Below the pieces are notes generated by a model. That model ran no database searches, had not been told where the DNA came from, and saw only the letters and a program-made list of their open reading frames with translations. The translations under genes were made by a program, and so were the position numbers. From contig NC_071392.1 of NCBI RefSeq assembly GCF_022682495.2, positions 60,103,459 to 60,167,458 on the forward strand: a stretch of DNA of 64,000 nucleotides, read 5' to 3'. How positions within the stretch are numbered: position 1 is the stretch's first letter; every line of letters starts with the position of its first letter. The DNA comes from Desmodus rotundus (lineage: Eukaryota > Chordata > Mammalia > Chiroptera > Phyllostomidae). Of this stretch, positions 22,436 to 33,656 are shown piece after piece.

Positions 22436-24540
22436 AGTTTGGGAAGATGGTGGTGAGGTAGATGGGAGTGAAGCTCATTTCTCCCTGTGCCCAGCAAGAA
22501 CACCTAGCCGATCTTTCGAGGAACAGAGGGAACAGCCAATGGAATCCCAGCTTATATGAAGGTTGGAGGCCAAATATTGCAGAGGACATTGAGAAACAGA
22601 TGGTGAAGAGACTGAGCTAGGATGGTAAGGTCCCTGGGATCTGTGCAGGGACCAAGGCTACTGCGGCCCTCAGCCGGGTGCCTGCTGAAAGTTATGGATA
22701 TGATAGGTAAATCACCAGCTCCCTCCCTTACCAGCACAGGGAGGACAGCCCAGCACCAGGAGGGACCTGGATGCTGGAAGTTGCTGGGGGGAATAGAGAC
22801 CAAGTGGGAGACAAACAGAGGCGGTACACATTCACTAGGACTGTGGATGCCGGCACCAGAGAAATTGAGGTGCCAGATGACACCCAGAGAAGGGAAGAAT
22901 TTGAGCTTGTCAGACCTAGACTCAGATAGTCTTCAGACTGGTTGGAAAGCTGAGCTGTGTGAAAAGCTATGTGTTTGTAAAGAATTGCAGGCAGCTGCTT
23001 TGTAAGGAACTCTCCAGCAGTGGCTGGCTTGCGCCAAGGGTGATTTGAGCTACTCGTGCCCAGAGGGTGAGTGGCTGAGTGAAAGTGTGCCCTAAACTGA
23101 CTCATGCTGGGTGCCCAGAGACTGGATGGCTGATTGGAGCCACACACCTGAGGCTGACTGGCTGAGTGGAACAGCATACCAGAGATTGACTCACAATGTG
23201 CACCCAGAGACTGAGTGGATGATTAGAGCCAGGCAGCTCATGGAGGACCTGGCCGGAGGCTGGGAAACTGTGAATATGTGGCCCAGACCTGGTCCTCATC
23301 CTCTCAAAAAAGATTGGAAGGGAGAAAAAGGAAGCCCAGTCCCCTCTTCCTGTGGCATTCAGGAAGACAGGTAGAACTCACTGAACAGGTTTAAGGTCAC
23401 CAGGGGTATTATAATTTTTTTCCCTTTTTGGATCTTCTCTCTCTCTCTTTTTTTTCCCCTTTCTTTCCTTCCCCCAAGTGAGACAATAAGACATGGAGTT
23501 AGGAAGGGTACAGAGAAAGATCCAAAGGGGAGCACAAGGCTAACCCCAAACTGAGAAACTGAGACAAACATCACTTTGCTATCCTATAGAGCTGGCATTT
23601 TATTGTTTATGTGTATTATTATTTGATTTCAATTATTTTTACCACTTTAATTTTATTAGTATCTTTTCATTTCTCTTCTTTATGTTTAGTTTTCCTCATT
23701 TTATTTTTCTGTTTAATTGCATTGTTTGACTGGTTTTCCTTATTCTCTCTTTATTATATTTTACTTTTCCATCTTTCCTTTCACTTGTGTTCCAAAAACA
23801 CACTACTCTTCATTGTGTATGTTCTGTTCTGGTTATCCAAACCATTTATTTCTTGTCATATTATTGTTGTTCCAATACTACTGTAAATAATTTTTGTTCC
23901 ATACAATTGTACATACTACACAGCAACCCTCCCTGATCTTACCTCGCTTCACGTTAATCCTGAGCATTATTATTGTGGTTAACTCTATTCAATCTCATAC
24001 TATGCCTACTTTCTATCCTTTACCCTCACTATATCTCATCATCTAACCATGCACAAGCACTCTGTTTTCTGGATTCACCTCACAACAAGCCTCCCCTCTA
24101 AAAATAGTCTTATCTCCCTTTCACCTTTATAAAAAGTGGCTAGTTGGGTAAAATATCACAGTTAATGCTATACTTATCCAAATAATCTCCTCTCTCTTCT
24201 CTACTTCTGGTACTTTAAATCCCGTAAAATACCCTCCTGCTATCTTAATCCATTTTGCCTACCACTTGCCACTGACCACACAGAAGAATAGGTGGGAGCT
24301 GCGAACATCAGTACTCTTGCTGGAGGAGAAAAACCACCAACAAAGGAACCACCAAAGGGTAAAAACTAAAGTACAATAAGAGAGCTCATACAAACAGGAG
24401 AGCAAACCTAGACAAGGAGATCAAAGAGACCACTTAACGGAACCACATAGAATTCCTACCATAGAAGTTCACCCTACAAAGATGGCTAGCAAAGTGAAAC
24501 ATCAGAAAGATCAGAAAGAAACAAAAAATATAACTTAAAA
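22436..24540 (+). promoter_or_regulatory. L1 5'UTR / internal promoter region
   Basis: This is the 5'UTR of the full-length plus-strand L1, where L1s keep their internal RNA polymerase II promoter. The proximal third is GC-richer. Around 23058-23260 there are imperfect repeats of 'GTGCCCAGAG...GAGTGGCTGAGTG' type (units at about 23058, 23112 and 23200). The distal part (23390-24250) is T-rich. Promoter function is inferred from L1 biology; the layout is visible. Confidence 0.65.
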
Positions 24541-25436
24541 TTGGGATATAAACAAAGAATATGCAGTCAAAAGGAAGACTCCCCACTAAAAAAGCTAAAT
24601 AAAATGGAGGTAACCAAACTATCAGATATAGAATTCAAATTAATGGTTATAAATATGCTCAAGGAAATCACAGAGATCTACAAGGAACCAAGTGAGAACT
24701 ACAACAGTATGAAAAAGGAAATAGAAACTATAAACAAAAAACCAGGAAGAAATGAACAATAAAATCTCAGATAAAAAACACACTAGAAGGAATTATAAGC
24801 AGGCTGGATGAACCAGAGGACTGCATCAGTGAGCTGGAGTACAAGGTATGAAAAAACACCCAGATGGAGAAAGAAAAGGAAAAGAGACACAGAAAGAAGG
24901 AAAAGGTGTTAAAAGAGCTGCAAAATAACATGAAATGTAGTAATATCCATATAATAGGGATACCAAAAGGAGAAGAATAAGAGCAAGGGATAGAAAACCA
25001 GTTTGAAGAAGTAATGATGGACAACTATCCTAATTTAAAGAGAGAAAAAGACACACAAATTCAGGCAACACGGAGTGACTCAATCAAGAAGAACCCAAGG
25101 AGGCCCACTTCAAGACACATCATAATTAAAATGGCAAAAATCCAAGACAAAGAGAAAATCTTAAAGGCAACAAGGGAGAAACAGAAAGTAACATACAAAG
25201 GAAGCCCTGATAAGACTAGCAGCTGATTTCTCAATGGAAATGCTCTAAGCCAGAACAGAATGGCAGTAAATATTCCAAATAATGAAAACCAAAGGCCGGC
25301 AACCAAGACAAATTTATCCAGCAAGGCTCTCAATTACAATGCAAGGCCAAATAAGGAGCCTCCCAGACAACAGAACTCTAAAAGAACACACTGCCACCAA
25401 ACCAGCTCGGTAGAAGATGCTAAAGAGACTGTTTTA
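24541..25436 (+). pseudogene. ORF1: L1 ORF1 remnant
   Basis: The position equivalent to the ORF1 start reads TTGGGATATAAACAAAG, so the start codon is lost. In order it shows the coiled-coil region ('KEITEIYKEPSENYNSMKKE' near 24665), RRM-like text and 'ILKATREKQKVTYKGSPD' (25160-25215), followed by a frameshift. 'NENQRPATKTNLSSKALNY' near 25280 is an alternative-frame shadow of the C-terminal domain. Family length is about 300 codons. No frame longer than about 90 codons remains in the coding phase. Confidence 0.8.
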
Positions 25437-26743
25437 AGAAAAGAAAGAAAAAGAGTGAGAGAGAGGAGCACAGGTATGAAAAAAATGGCAATGAATAAGT
25501 ACCTATCAATAATAACCTTAAAGGTAAAGGGATTAAATGCTCCAGTCAAAAGACATAGAATAGCTGAATGGATAAGAAAGCATGACTCACACATATGCTG
25601 CCTACAAGAGACCCACCTCAGGACAAAAGACCTACACAGACTGAAAATGAAGGGCTGGAAACAAATTTTCTAAGCAAATGGACAAGAAAAAAAAAAAAAC
25701 CCGGTGTAGCAATATTCATATTGGACAAAAAGACTTCAAAAAAGGGCCATAAAGAGAAACCCAGATGGTCACTTCATAATACCCAAGGGAAGAATTCACC
25801 AAGAAGACATAAACATTGTAAATATTTATGTACCCAACATAGGAGCACCCAAATAAAGAAAGAAAATCTTAGAGAACTTCAAGAAAAATATTGACAACAA
25901 CACAATTATTCTAGGGGATTTCAACACCCCACTGTCAAAGTGGATAGATCTACCAACCAAAATATCAACAAAGATAATGGGCATTGAACAATGTCCTAGA
26001 TCAAATGAACTTCACTGATATATATATATATATATACAGTCTTTCATCCCAAAGAATTAAAATATACATTCTTTTTGAATGCACATGGGACAGTCTCAAA
26101 GATACACATGATAGGACACAAAACAAGCTTCAACAAATTCAAGAAACTTGAAATCATGACAAGCATTTTCTCTGACCACAAGGGACTGAAACTAGGAACC
26201 AACCTCAAGGAAAAAACTCAAACTCATGGAGATTGAATAGCATGCTATTAAACAATGAATGGGTCAAGAATGAGATCAAGGAAGAAATCAAAAAGTCTCT
26301 GGAAACAAAAGAAAATGAACTCACAAAACCCGAGAACTTCTGGGACGCAGCAAAGGCAGTCCTGAGAGGGAAGTTCATGGCAATACAGGCCTAAAAAAGA
26401 TAGAAACATTTCAAATAAACAGCCTAAACCTACATCTACAAGAACACCAAGAATAAAACCAAAGACAACCCAGAGCAAGTACAAGGAAGGAAATAACCAA
26501 GATCAGAACAGGATTAAACAACACTCAGAGTAAAAACACAATCCTAAGAATCAATAAATCCAGGATCTGGTTCTTTGAAAAGATAAACAAAACTGACAAG
26601 ACTTTAAGCAGAATCATCAAGGAAAAAAGAGAGAGCACCTCAATAAACATAATCAGAAATAAAAAGGGGAGAGATTACAACTGATATCACAGAAATAAAA
26701 AGGATTGTAAGAAATTACTATGAAGAACTATATGCAGAGAACC

Positions 26744-26754
26744 AAGATGGCGGC
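26744..26754 (+). promoter_or_regulatory. YY1-like site at the HAL1 5' end
   Basis: AAGATGGCGGC is the canonical YY1 core, placed eight bases from the element's 5' end. L1 promoters commonly carry a YY1 site near +1 that sets the start point. Copy A has the decayed form 'AACATGGAGG'. Binding is inference. Confidence 0.6.
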
Positions 26755-27491
26755 ATAGGTAGACACACTGCGCCTCCTCGCACAACCAGAACTGACAGAG
26801 AATCGAACGGCAAGGGGGTCCGACACCAAGGAAATAAAAAATAAACATTCATCTAGACCGGTAGGAGGGGCGGAGATGGGCACCTGGGTGGAGAGGACTC
26901 GCGTGGCTGTGGCAGGACCCAGACTGGCGGAGTGTGGGGCGAACAGGGCAGGCAGTCCAAGCACTAGCAGACCCTGCAGCCACACATTCGCGCAGATAAA
27001 CCGAGAGTGCCGGACTCGGAGTGGCGGAGAGCGGGGCAGGCAGAGTGCAGGTAGCACACCGCAGCCCCACATTCAAACAAAGAGAAACCGGAGGAACAGC
27101 AGGGAACGAAGCAGACCGCGCAACCCAGGGCTCCAGCTGGGGGAAATAAAGCCTCAAACCTTTGATTGAAAACGCCCTTGGGGGTTGGGGCAGCAGTAGG
27201 ACAGACTCCCAGCCTCACGGGAGAGGTTGTTGGAGAGACCCACAGGGGCCTAGAGTGTGCACAAGGCCACCCACTCGGGAACCAGCACCAGAGGGGCCCA
27301 GTTTGATTGTGGGTATCGGAGTGAAAGATTGAAATCCGGAGGACAGTGAAGTGGGTGCCATTGCTCCCTCTGGGCCCCTCCCCCACGTACAGCATCACAG
27401 CACAGCAACCAGCGTTATCCCGCCCCGGTGAACACCTAAGGCTCTGCCCCTTAAAGTAACAGATGCGCCAAGACAAAAAAAGAAAAAAAAA

Positions 27492-28172
27492 ATGGCCCAA
27501 ATGACAGAACACTTCAAAGCTCCTGAAAAAATACAACTAAGTGAGGAAGAGATAGCACAGTTCAAAGCACTGGTTATCAATATGCTCACAGAATTGGTTG
27601 AATCTGTTCGAAAAGTAGATGAAAAAATGAAGCCTATGCTAAGAGAAACAAAGGAAAATATACAGGGAACCAATAGTGATGCGAAGGAAACTGGGACTCA
27701 AATCAATGGTGTGGACCAGAAGGAAGAAAGGAACATCCAACCAGAAAAGAATGAAGAAACAAGAATTCGGAAAAAGGAGGAGAGGCTTAGGAACCTCCAG
27801 GACATCTTGAAACGTTCCAACATCCGAATTATAGAGGTGCCAGGAGAAGAGGAAGGACAAAAAATTGAAAACTTATTTGAACAAATAATGAAGGAGAATT
27901 TCCCCAGTCTGGCAAAGGAAATAGACTTCCAGGAAGTCCAGGAAGCTCAGAGAGTCCCAAAGAAGCTGGACCCAAGGAGGAACACACCAAGGCACATCAT
28001 AATTACATTACCCAAGATTAAATGCAAGGACCTACATCCAAGATTACTGTATCCAGCAAAGCTATCATTTAGAATGGAAGGGAAGATAAAGTGCTTCTCA
28101 GATATGGTCAAGTTAAAGAAGTTCATCATCACCAAGCCCTTATTATATGAAATGTTAAAGGGAGTTACCTAA
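27492..28172 (+). CDS. ORF1: HAL1-type ORF1 protein with in-frame C-domain deletion
   Basis: The frame has 226 codons, starts MAQMTEHFKAPEKIQLSEEE and ends 'LYEMLKGVT'. L1-type ORF1 proteins form coiled-coil trimers that bind element RNA in the cytoplasm. Residues ~40-110 are charged and heptad-like ('VESVRKVDEKMKPMLRETKE'). Residues ~110-185 give the RRM-like part ('NIRIIEVPGEEEGQKIENLF'), and residues ~185-226 a shortened C-terminal domain. Compared with copy A and L1 ORF1s, about 47 codons (141 nt) are missing between 'LPKIK' and 'CKDLHPRLLYPAKLSF'. The loss keeps the frame and removes the 'AAREKE..YKG' RNA-binding segment. The start is the first ATG after the CpG-rich leader. The frame is intact but protein function is doubtful. 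Confidence 0.75.
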   Translation: MAQMTEHFKAPEKIQLSEEEIAQFKALVINMLTELVESVRKVDEKMKPMLRETKENIQGTNSDAKETGTQINGVDQKEERNIQPEKNEETRIRKKEERLRNLQDILKRSNIRIIEVPGEEEGQKIENLFEQIMKENFPSLAKEIDFQEVQEAQRVPKKLDPRRNTPRHIIITLPKIKCKDLHPRLLYPAKLSFRMEGKIKCFSDMVKLKKFIITKPLLYEMLKGVT

Positions 28173-29534
28173 GAAAAAGAAGATAAAAAATATGAACAAT
28201 AAAAATGACAGCAAACTCACAGTTATTAACGACCACACCTAAAACCAAAACAAAAGAAAACTAAGCAAACAACTAGAACAGAAACAGAACCACAGAAATG
28301 GAGATCACATGGAGGGTTGTCAATAGGGGAGTGGGAGGGGGAGGGGGGGAAAGGTACAGAGAATAAGTAGCATAAATGGTAGGTAGAAAATAGACAGGGA
28401 GAGGGTAAGAATAGTGTAGGAAATGTAGAAGCCAAAGAACTTATATACATGACCCATGGACATGAACTATAGGGGGGAAATGTGGGAGGGAGGGGGTGGG
28501 CAGGATGGAGTGGAGTTGGGGGGGGGAACGGGACAACTGTAATAGCATAATCAATAAATATATTAAAAAAAGAACTATATGCAAAGAAAATTTAAAACCT
28601 ATGTGAAATAGACAAATTTCTAGAAAAATTTAATCTTTAAAAACTCAATGAAGAAGAAGCAAAAAGCCTGAACATACCAATAACAGCTGATGAAACTGAA
28701 GCAGTGATCAAAAAAATCCCAACACACAAAAGCCCTTGACTGGACAGTTTCACAGGAGAATTCTACAAAAAATTTAAAGAAGAGCTTGCCCCTATCCTAA
28801 TTTTTGGATTATTCCAAAAATTCCAAGAAGATGGAAGACTCCCAAATGTCTTTTATGGAGCCAGATCATCCTAATCCAAAAACCAGATAAAGACACACCA
28901 AAGAAAGAAAACAACAGCACAGTATCTCTGAAGAACATAGATACAAAATTCTTCAAGAAAATATTGGCAAACCACATCCAGCAATACATTAAAAGGATCA
29001 CACATTGCGACTAAGGGGTGTGATCCCAGGTAAGCAAGAATGGTACAATATTCTCAAATCAATAAACATCACATAAAAAAAAGACAAAAATCACATTATC
29101 ATATCAATATATGTAGAAAAATATTTGATAAAGTACAGCACCCATTTATGATTAAAACACTCAGCAAAATAGAAATAGAGGGAGCATTCCTCAACGTAAT
29201 AAAGGCCATACCTGAGAGATCTACGGCCACCATCATACTCAGTGGGCAGAAAATAAAAGCTTTCCCACTAAGATCAGCAAAAAGACAGATTGTCCACTTT
29301 CACCACTTGTATTCAATATATTCTGGAAGTCTTAACCACAGCAATCAGACAAGAAAAGGAAATAAAAGGAAATCTAAATTGGAAAGAACGAAACAAAACT
29401 GTCATTGTTTGCACATGAGATGGTAGTGTACAAAAAAATCACATAGACTCCTCCCCAAACTTCTTGACCTAATAAATAAATTTGGCAAAACAGTGGGATA
29501 GAAAGTAAATATTCAGAAGTCAAAGGCATTTCTG

Positions 29535-29572
29535 ATGCTCAGCGATGACAGCAAACCTCGCCCCTGGGTCCT
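29535..29572. other. 38-bp non-L1 insert with 13-bp flanking repeats
   Basis: Inside the L1 ORF2 remnant, 38 bases with no L1 counterpart lie between AAAGGCATTTCTG (29522-29534) and AAAGGCATTTTTG (29573-29585). No A-tail is present. The insert contains TGCTCAGCGATGACA, which faintly resembles a terminal stem plus C box of a C/D snoRNA. The source is unknown. Confidence 0.7.
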
Positions 29573-31823
29573 AAAGGCATTTTTGTATACCAACAATGAA
29601 ATATCAGAAATAGAAATCAGAAAAAAAAACCCATTTGATATAGCAACAAGAAAATTAAAGTACCTAGGAATAAACCTAACCAAGGAGGTAAAAGACCTGT
29701 ACTCAGAAAACTACGCAACACTGAAGAAAGAAGTTATGGAAGGCACAAACAAATGGAAACATACACTGTGCTCATGGATTGGAAGAATTAAAATGTCCAT
29801 GGTAGTAAAATGGCCATACTACCCAAAGTGATTTATAGATTCAATGCAATCCCTGTTAAAGTATCAATGGCATATTTCACAGATATAGAACAAACATTTG
29901 AGAAATTTACATGGAATCATAAACAACTCCAAAGAGCTGCAACAATTTTGAGAAAGAAGAGCAAAGTAGGAGGGATCACAATACCTGCTATCAAACTGTA
30001 TTACAAGGTCACTGTAATCATAGAGTCTGGTACTAACATAGAACAGTCACAAGGACCAATGGAGCAGAATAGAGAGCACAGATATAAACCCAAGTCTTTA
30101 TGTTCAATTAATATTTGACAAAGGGGGAAAAAGCATAAAGTGGACTAAAAATAACCTTTTCAACAAATGGTGTTGGGAGAGCTGGACAGTTACATGCAAA
30201 AAATGAAACTTGAGCACCAAATTACACCACACAGAAAAATAAATTCAAGGTGGATAAAAGATTTAAATATAAGTCATGTCAACATATTTAGGGGACATAT
30301 ATATAAGTCATGTGGAGAACACAGGCAGGAAAATCTCAGATATTCCACGCAGTAATATTTTCACTGATATGTCCACTAAAGTAAGGGACATAAAGGAAAG
30401 AATAAAGAAATGGGACCTCATCAAAATAAAAAGCTTCTGTACAGCTAAAGAAAACAGCATTAAAATGAAAATAGAACTAATGGTATGGGAAAACATATTT
30501 GCCAATGATACCTCAGACAAGGATCTGATCTCCAAAATATATAAAGAACGCATATGACTCCACTCTAGGAAGACAAAAATCCATTTAAAAAATGGGCAAA
30601 GGACTTGAACAGACACTTCTCCATGGAGGTCATACAGAGAGTCCAGAGACATAAGAAAAGATGCTCAGTATCATTAGCCATCAGAGAGCTGAAAATTAAA
30701 ACCACAGTAAGATACCACTTACACCTGTGAGAATGACCATCATAAATAATTCAACAAACAACATGTGTTGGGGGAGTTGTGGAGAAAAGGAACCCTAGTA
30801 CACTGTTGGTGGGAATGCGGACTGGTGCAGCCACTGTGGAAAACGGTTTGGAATTTCCTCAGAAAACTAAAAATGGAACTGCCTTTTGACCCAGTGATTC
30901 CACTATTAGGATTGTATCCTAAGAACCCTGAAACACCAATCCAAAAGAACCAATGCACCCCAATGTTCATAGTAGCACAATTTCCAATAGCCAAGTGCTG
31001 TTAGCAACCTAAGTGCCCATCAGCAAATGAATGGATAAAAAAACTATGGTACGTTTACAGGATGGAATATTATGCAGCATAAAGGAAGAGCTCCTACCCT
31101 TGCCAGAGCATGGATAGAACAGGAGAGCATTATGCTAGGTGAAATAAGCCAGACAGTGAAATACAAATACCACATAATCTCACTCATAAGTGGAACTTAA
31201 TCAACAAAACAAACAAGCAAGCCAAATATACTAGAAACAATGAAATTAAGAACATACTCACAGTAACCAGAGAGGAGATGGGAGGGGGAAAAGGGAGGGG
31301 GGAAGTGGGAAGGGTTTTCAGTAACATATACAAAGGACACTAGGACAAACCAAAGAGGGGTAGAAATAAGGGTTGGGAGTGGAAATTGCTGGGGTAGGGA
31401 GAGTGGTGGTGGGGCAATGGAGACAACTGTACTTGATCAACAATTAAGTTAAAAAAAAATCAAAGTGCTTACCAAAAACTCCTGGAATATAAAAGCTCTG
31501 GTCTGGATGGTTTCACAAGGAAATTTTACTAAACACTTAGGGAAGAGATAACTCCCATCTTTATCAAACTACTATAAAAAATTCAATGAGGGGGAAGACT
31601 CCCAAACTTTTTTTTATGAGGCCAGTATCACCGTAATTCCAAAACTGGATGACATAACAAAGAAAGAAAACTACAGCCAATATCCCTGATGAACATAGAC
31701 ACTAAAATCCTCAACAAAATATGAGCAAACCACATCCATCAATATACTAAAAATATAATACAACATGATGCAATCCTAGGTATGCAAGGATTGTGCAATA
31801 TACACAAATCAATAAACATAATA

Positions 31824-32874
31824 TAATCAAGCAAGGAAATATACCAGAGACATTGAAGTAACAAACTGAAAGTAATCAGTGGGTAGGATAGATGGGAATA
31901 ATGGTGGACAGCAAGGGAAGATTCATCAAAGAACAGGTACAAAGGACCCAGGGACAAAGACAAAGGGGGGAAAGATTGAGGGTGGGGGTGGGTTTGGTTG
32001 GGGAATGTGGTGATGGGAAAATGGAAACAAATGTACCTGAACAACAATTTTTAAAAATGCAGCCCCCCCCCAAAAAAAAACCCCAAGGGACATAAAGGAA
32101 AAATAAACAAATGGGACCTCATCAAATTAAAAAGCTTCTGCATGGCTAAAGAAAACAGCATTAAATTGAAAAGAGAGCCAACCCTATGGGAAAACATATC
32201 TGCCAATGACATCATGGACAAGGGTTTGATCTCCAAAATACATAAAGAACTCACATGGCTCCACTCCAGGAAGACAAACAACCCAGTTAAAAAATGGGAA
32301 AAAGAGTTGAAGAGACACTTCTCCAATGAGGATATACAGATGGCCCTGACATTTGAAAAGATGCTCAGCATCACTAGCCATCAGAGAGATGCAAATTAGA
32401 ACCACAATAAGATTCCACTTTACACTGGTCAGAATGGCCATCATAAAACAAAAAACAAAAAAAAAAAAACAACAACAACAAAAAAAAAGCTCATTTCTAC
32501 AAGTGGAACACACAGGTAGAAGCTGTCACAACTTTAATCTGGAGGAAGATGACTTGCTACCAGCTGCTCAGTTTGGGGGGGAGAAAAGGAGTCTCATTTG
32601 TCCAGATCCTTTGGATAAGGGCCTGTAATTAACAGAAATCTGCAATGATGGAATTAACGTGAAAATACATTAACTGAGAAGAACTTCAGGACTTTCATTA
32701 TTACTACAAATCAAATCAATAGGCTCAGAAAAAAATAACATCAATGGGGAGGGAAATGACACTTGATAAAATTTCCAAATTTCATGTTCTGTGGGGGACT
32801 TGTGCCAGATTCACTGTGTGTGAAAGCAATGGGACTCTGGTGGAGTCCCCAGAATATAAAGTAAGCTTACAAAG

Positions 32875-32921
<47 letters not shown>

Positions 32922-33656
32922 ACAACAAACAACAAGTGTTGGAGAGGTTGTGGAGAAAAGGGAACCCTAGTGCACTGTAGGTGGGAGTGCAGATTGGTGC
33001 AATCACTATGGAAAATGGTATGGAATTTGCTCAGAAAACTAAAAATGGAATTGCCTTTTGACCCAGCAATGCCACTGCTGGAATTGTAGCCTAAGAACCC
33101 TGAAACACCAATCCAAAAGAACCTATGCACCCCAATGTTCACAGCAGCACAATTTACAATAACCAAGTGCTGGAAACAACCTAAGTGCCCATTGTTACAT
33201 GAGTGGATCAAAACACTGTGGTACATTTACACAATGAAATACTAGGCAGCAGAGAGAAAGAAGGAGCTCCTACCATTTGAGACAGCATGGATGGAACTGG
33301 AGAGCAGTATGCTAAGTGAAATAAGCCAGGCAGTGAGGAACAAATACCATATGATCACACCTTTAACAGGAACCTAATCCACAACAACAACAAAAAGCAA
33401 GCTAAATATAACCAGAGACATTGAAATTAAGAACAATCTTTTAGTAACCAGTGGTGAGGTTGGAGGGGATAATGGGGGAAGGGTTTTCAGGAACAGCTAT
33501 AAAGGGCACATCAAAAAAACCAAGGGGGGGGGGTGGAAGCAAGGGAGAGAGGTGGGTTTGGCTGGGGTGGGGGTAAATGCAGACAACTGTAATTGAACAG
33601 CAATAAAATAATTAAAATAAAAAATAAGTAAGTAACAAAAATGCAAAAAAATCCCA
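31824..33656 (+). mobile_element. Composite of two L1 3' ends plus a retrocopy
   Basis: The 13-mer AATAAACATAATA stands at 31811-31823 and again at 33657-33669, bracketing foreign material in the older L1. Inside are an L1 3'UTR with tail (about 31827-32058), a C10/A9 low-complexity join (32059-32085), a late ORF2 segment (32086-32460), a non-L1 retrocopy (32489-32919), and the rest of that ORF2 with its 3'UTR and tail (32926-33650). All L1 parts are in plus orientation. The order shows at least three successive insertions. Confidence 0.78.
32489..32919 (+). pseudogene. Retrocopy of an unidentified transcript 3' end, poly(A)45
   Basis: About 386 bp of non-L1 sequence end in 'CCCCAGAATATAAAGTAAGC' and then 45 uninterrupted A (32875-32919). 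The A-tract sits where a 3' poly(A) tail should be, with AATATA/ATATAAA-type signals ~20-30 bases before it. The surrounding L1 sequence (32460 and 32926) is interrupted in the 'AACAAACAACAAGTG' region, so CAACAA-rich flanks may be the duplication. A frame near the start reads 'FNLEEDDLLPAAQFGGEKR' and ends at 'DPLDKGL' (stop near 32628). I do not recognise the parent gene. A perfect 45-A tail implies a very recent insertion, or expansion of the tract. Confidence 0.7.

Larger units (their letters stand above)
26737..28569 (+). mobile_element. HAL1: Young HAL1-like ORF1-only LINE (copy B)
   Basis: It is flanked by a perfect 14-bp duplication AAGAACTATATGCA (26723-26736 and 28570-28583) within L1 ORF2, so it is a complete target-primed insertion of 1,833 bp. 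It has a 5' end with 'ACCAAGATGGCGGC', a CpG-rich 5'UTR (to 27491), one ORF1 (27492-28172), and a 400-bp 3'UTR with long G-runs near 28320-28350 and 28470-28530. The end is 'GACAACTGTAATAGCATAATC' and a short A-tail. It encodes no endonuclease or RT and must use L1 ORF2 in trans. CpG retention suggests that it is younger than copy A. HAL1 is an established class; assignment is by architecture. Confidence 0.9.
25475..31190 (+). pseudogene. ORF2: L1 ORF2 remnant, interrupted by HAL1 copy B
   Basis: It starts near 25475 with 'MKKMAMNKYLSIITLKVKG' and keeps the endonuclease motif 'CCLQETHLRTKDLHRLK' to 25670. After frameshifts come the 'GDFNTP' text near 25915 and 'SDHKGLKL' near 26170. The 1,833-bp HAL1 element enters at 26737. 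RT follows from about 28600. The active-site FADD is changed to FAHE-like text near 29405, and the C-terminal '[18 protein letters not shown]' lies at 30800-30850. A 38-bp foreign insert sits at 29535-29572. The enzyme cannot be made. Confidence 0.88.
22436..31462 (+). mobile_element. Full-length L1 carrying HAL1 copy B
   Basis: It starts at the natural 5' end ('GGGAAGATGGTGGTGAGG') and has a 2.1 kb 5'UTR. Remnants of ORF1 (24541-25436) and ORF2 (25475-31190, minus the insertion) follow, then a G-rich 3'UTR ending near 31450 in 'CAATTAAGTTAAAAAAAAA'. Without the 1,833-bp HAL1 insertion it is about 7.2 kb. ORF1 and ORF2 have many small lesions, so it is an old full-length copy. It is inserted in an older L1 of the same orientation. 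Confidence 0.85.

Noticed and set aside
22622..23005. 127-codon sense frame in the same L1 5'UTR
   Set aside because: It lies in non-coding leader with repeat-like sequence; no start context, and the equivalent frame at 5622-5906 diverges quickly.
22728..23177. 149-codon antisense frame in an L1 5'UTR, reminiscent of primate ORF0
   Set aside because: ORF0 is described for primate L1s. This copy is old and GC-rich enough to give a chance frame, and I see no similar frame conserved in the other 5'UTR copies.
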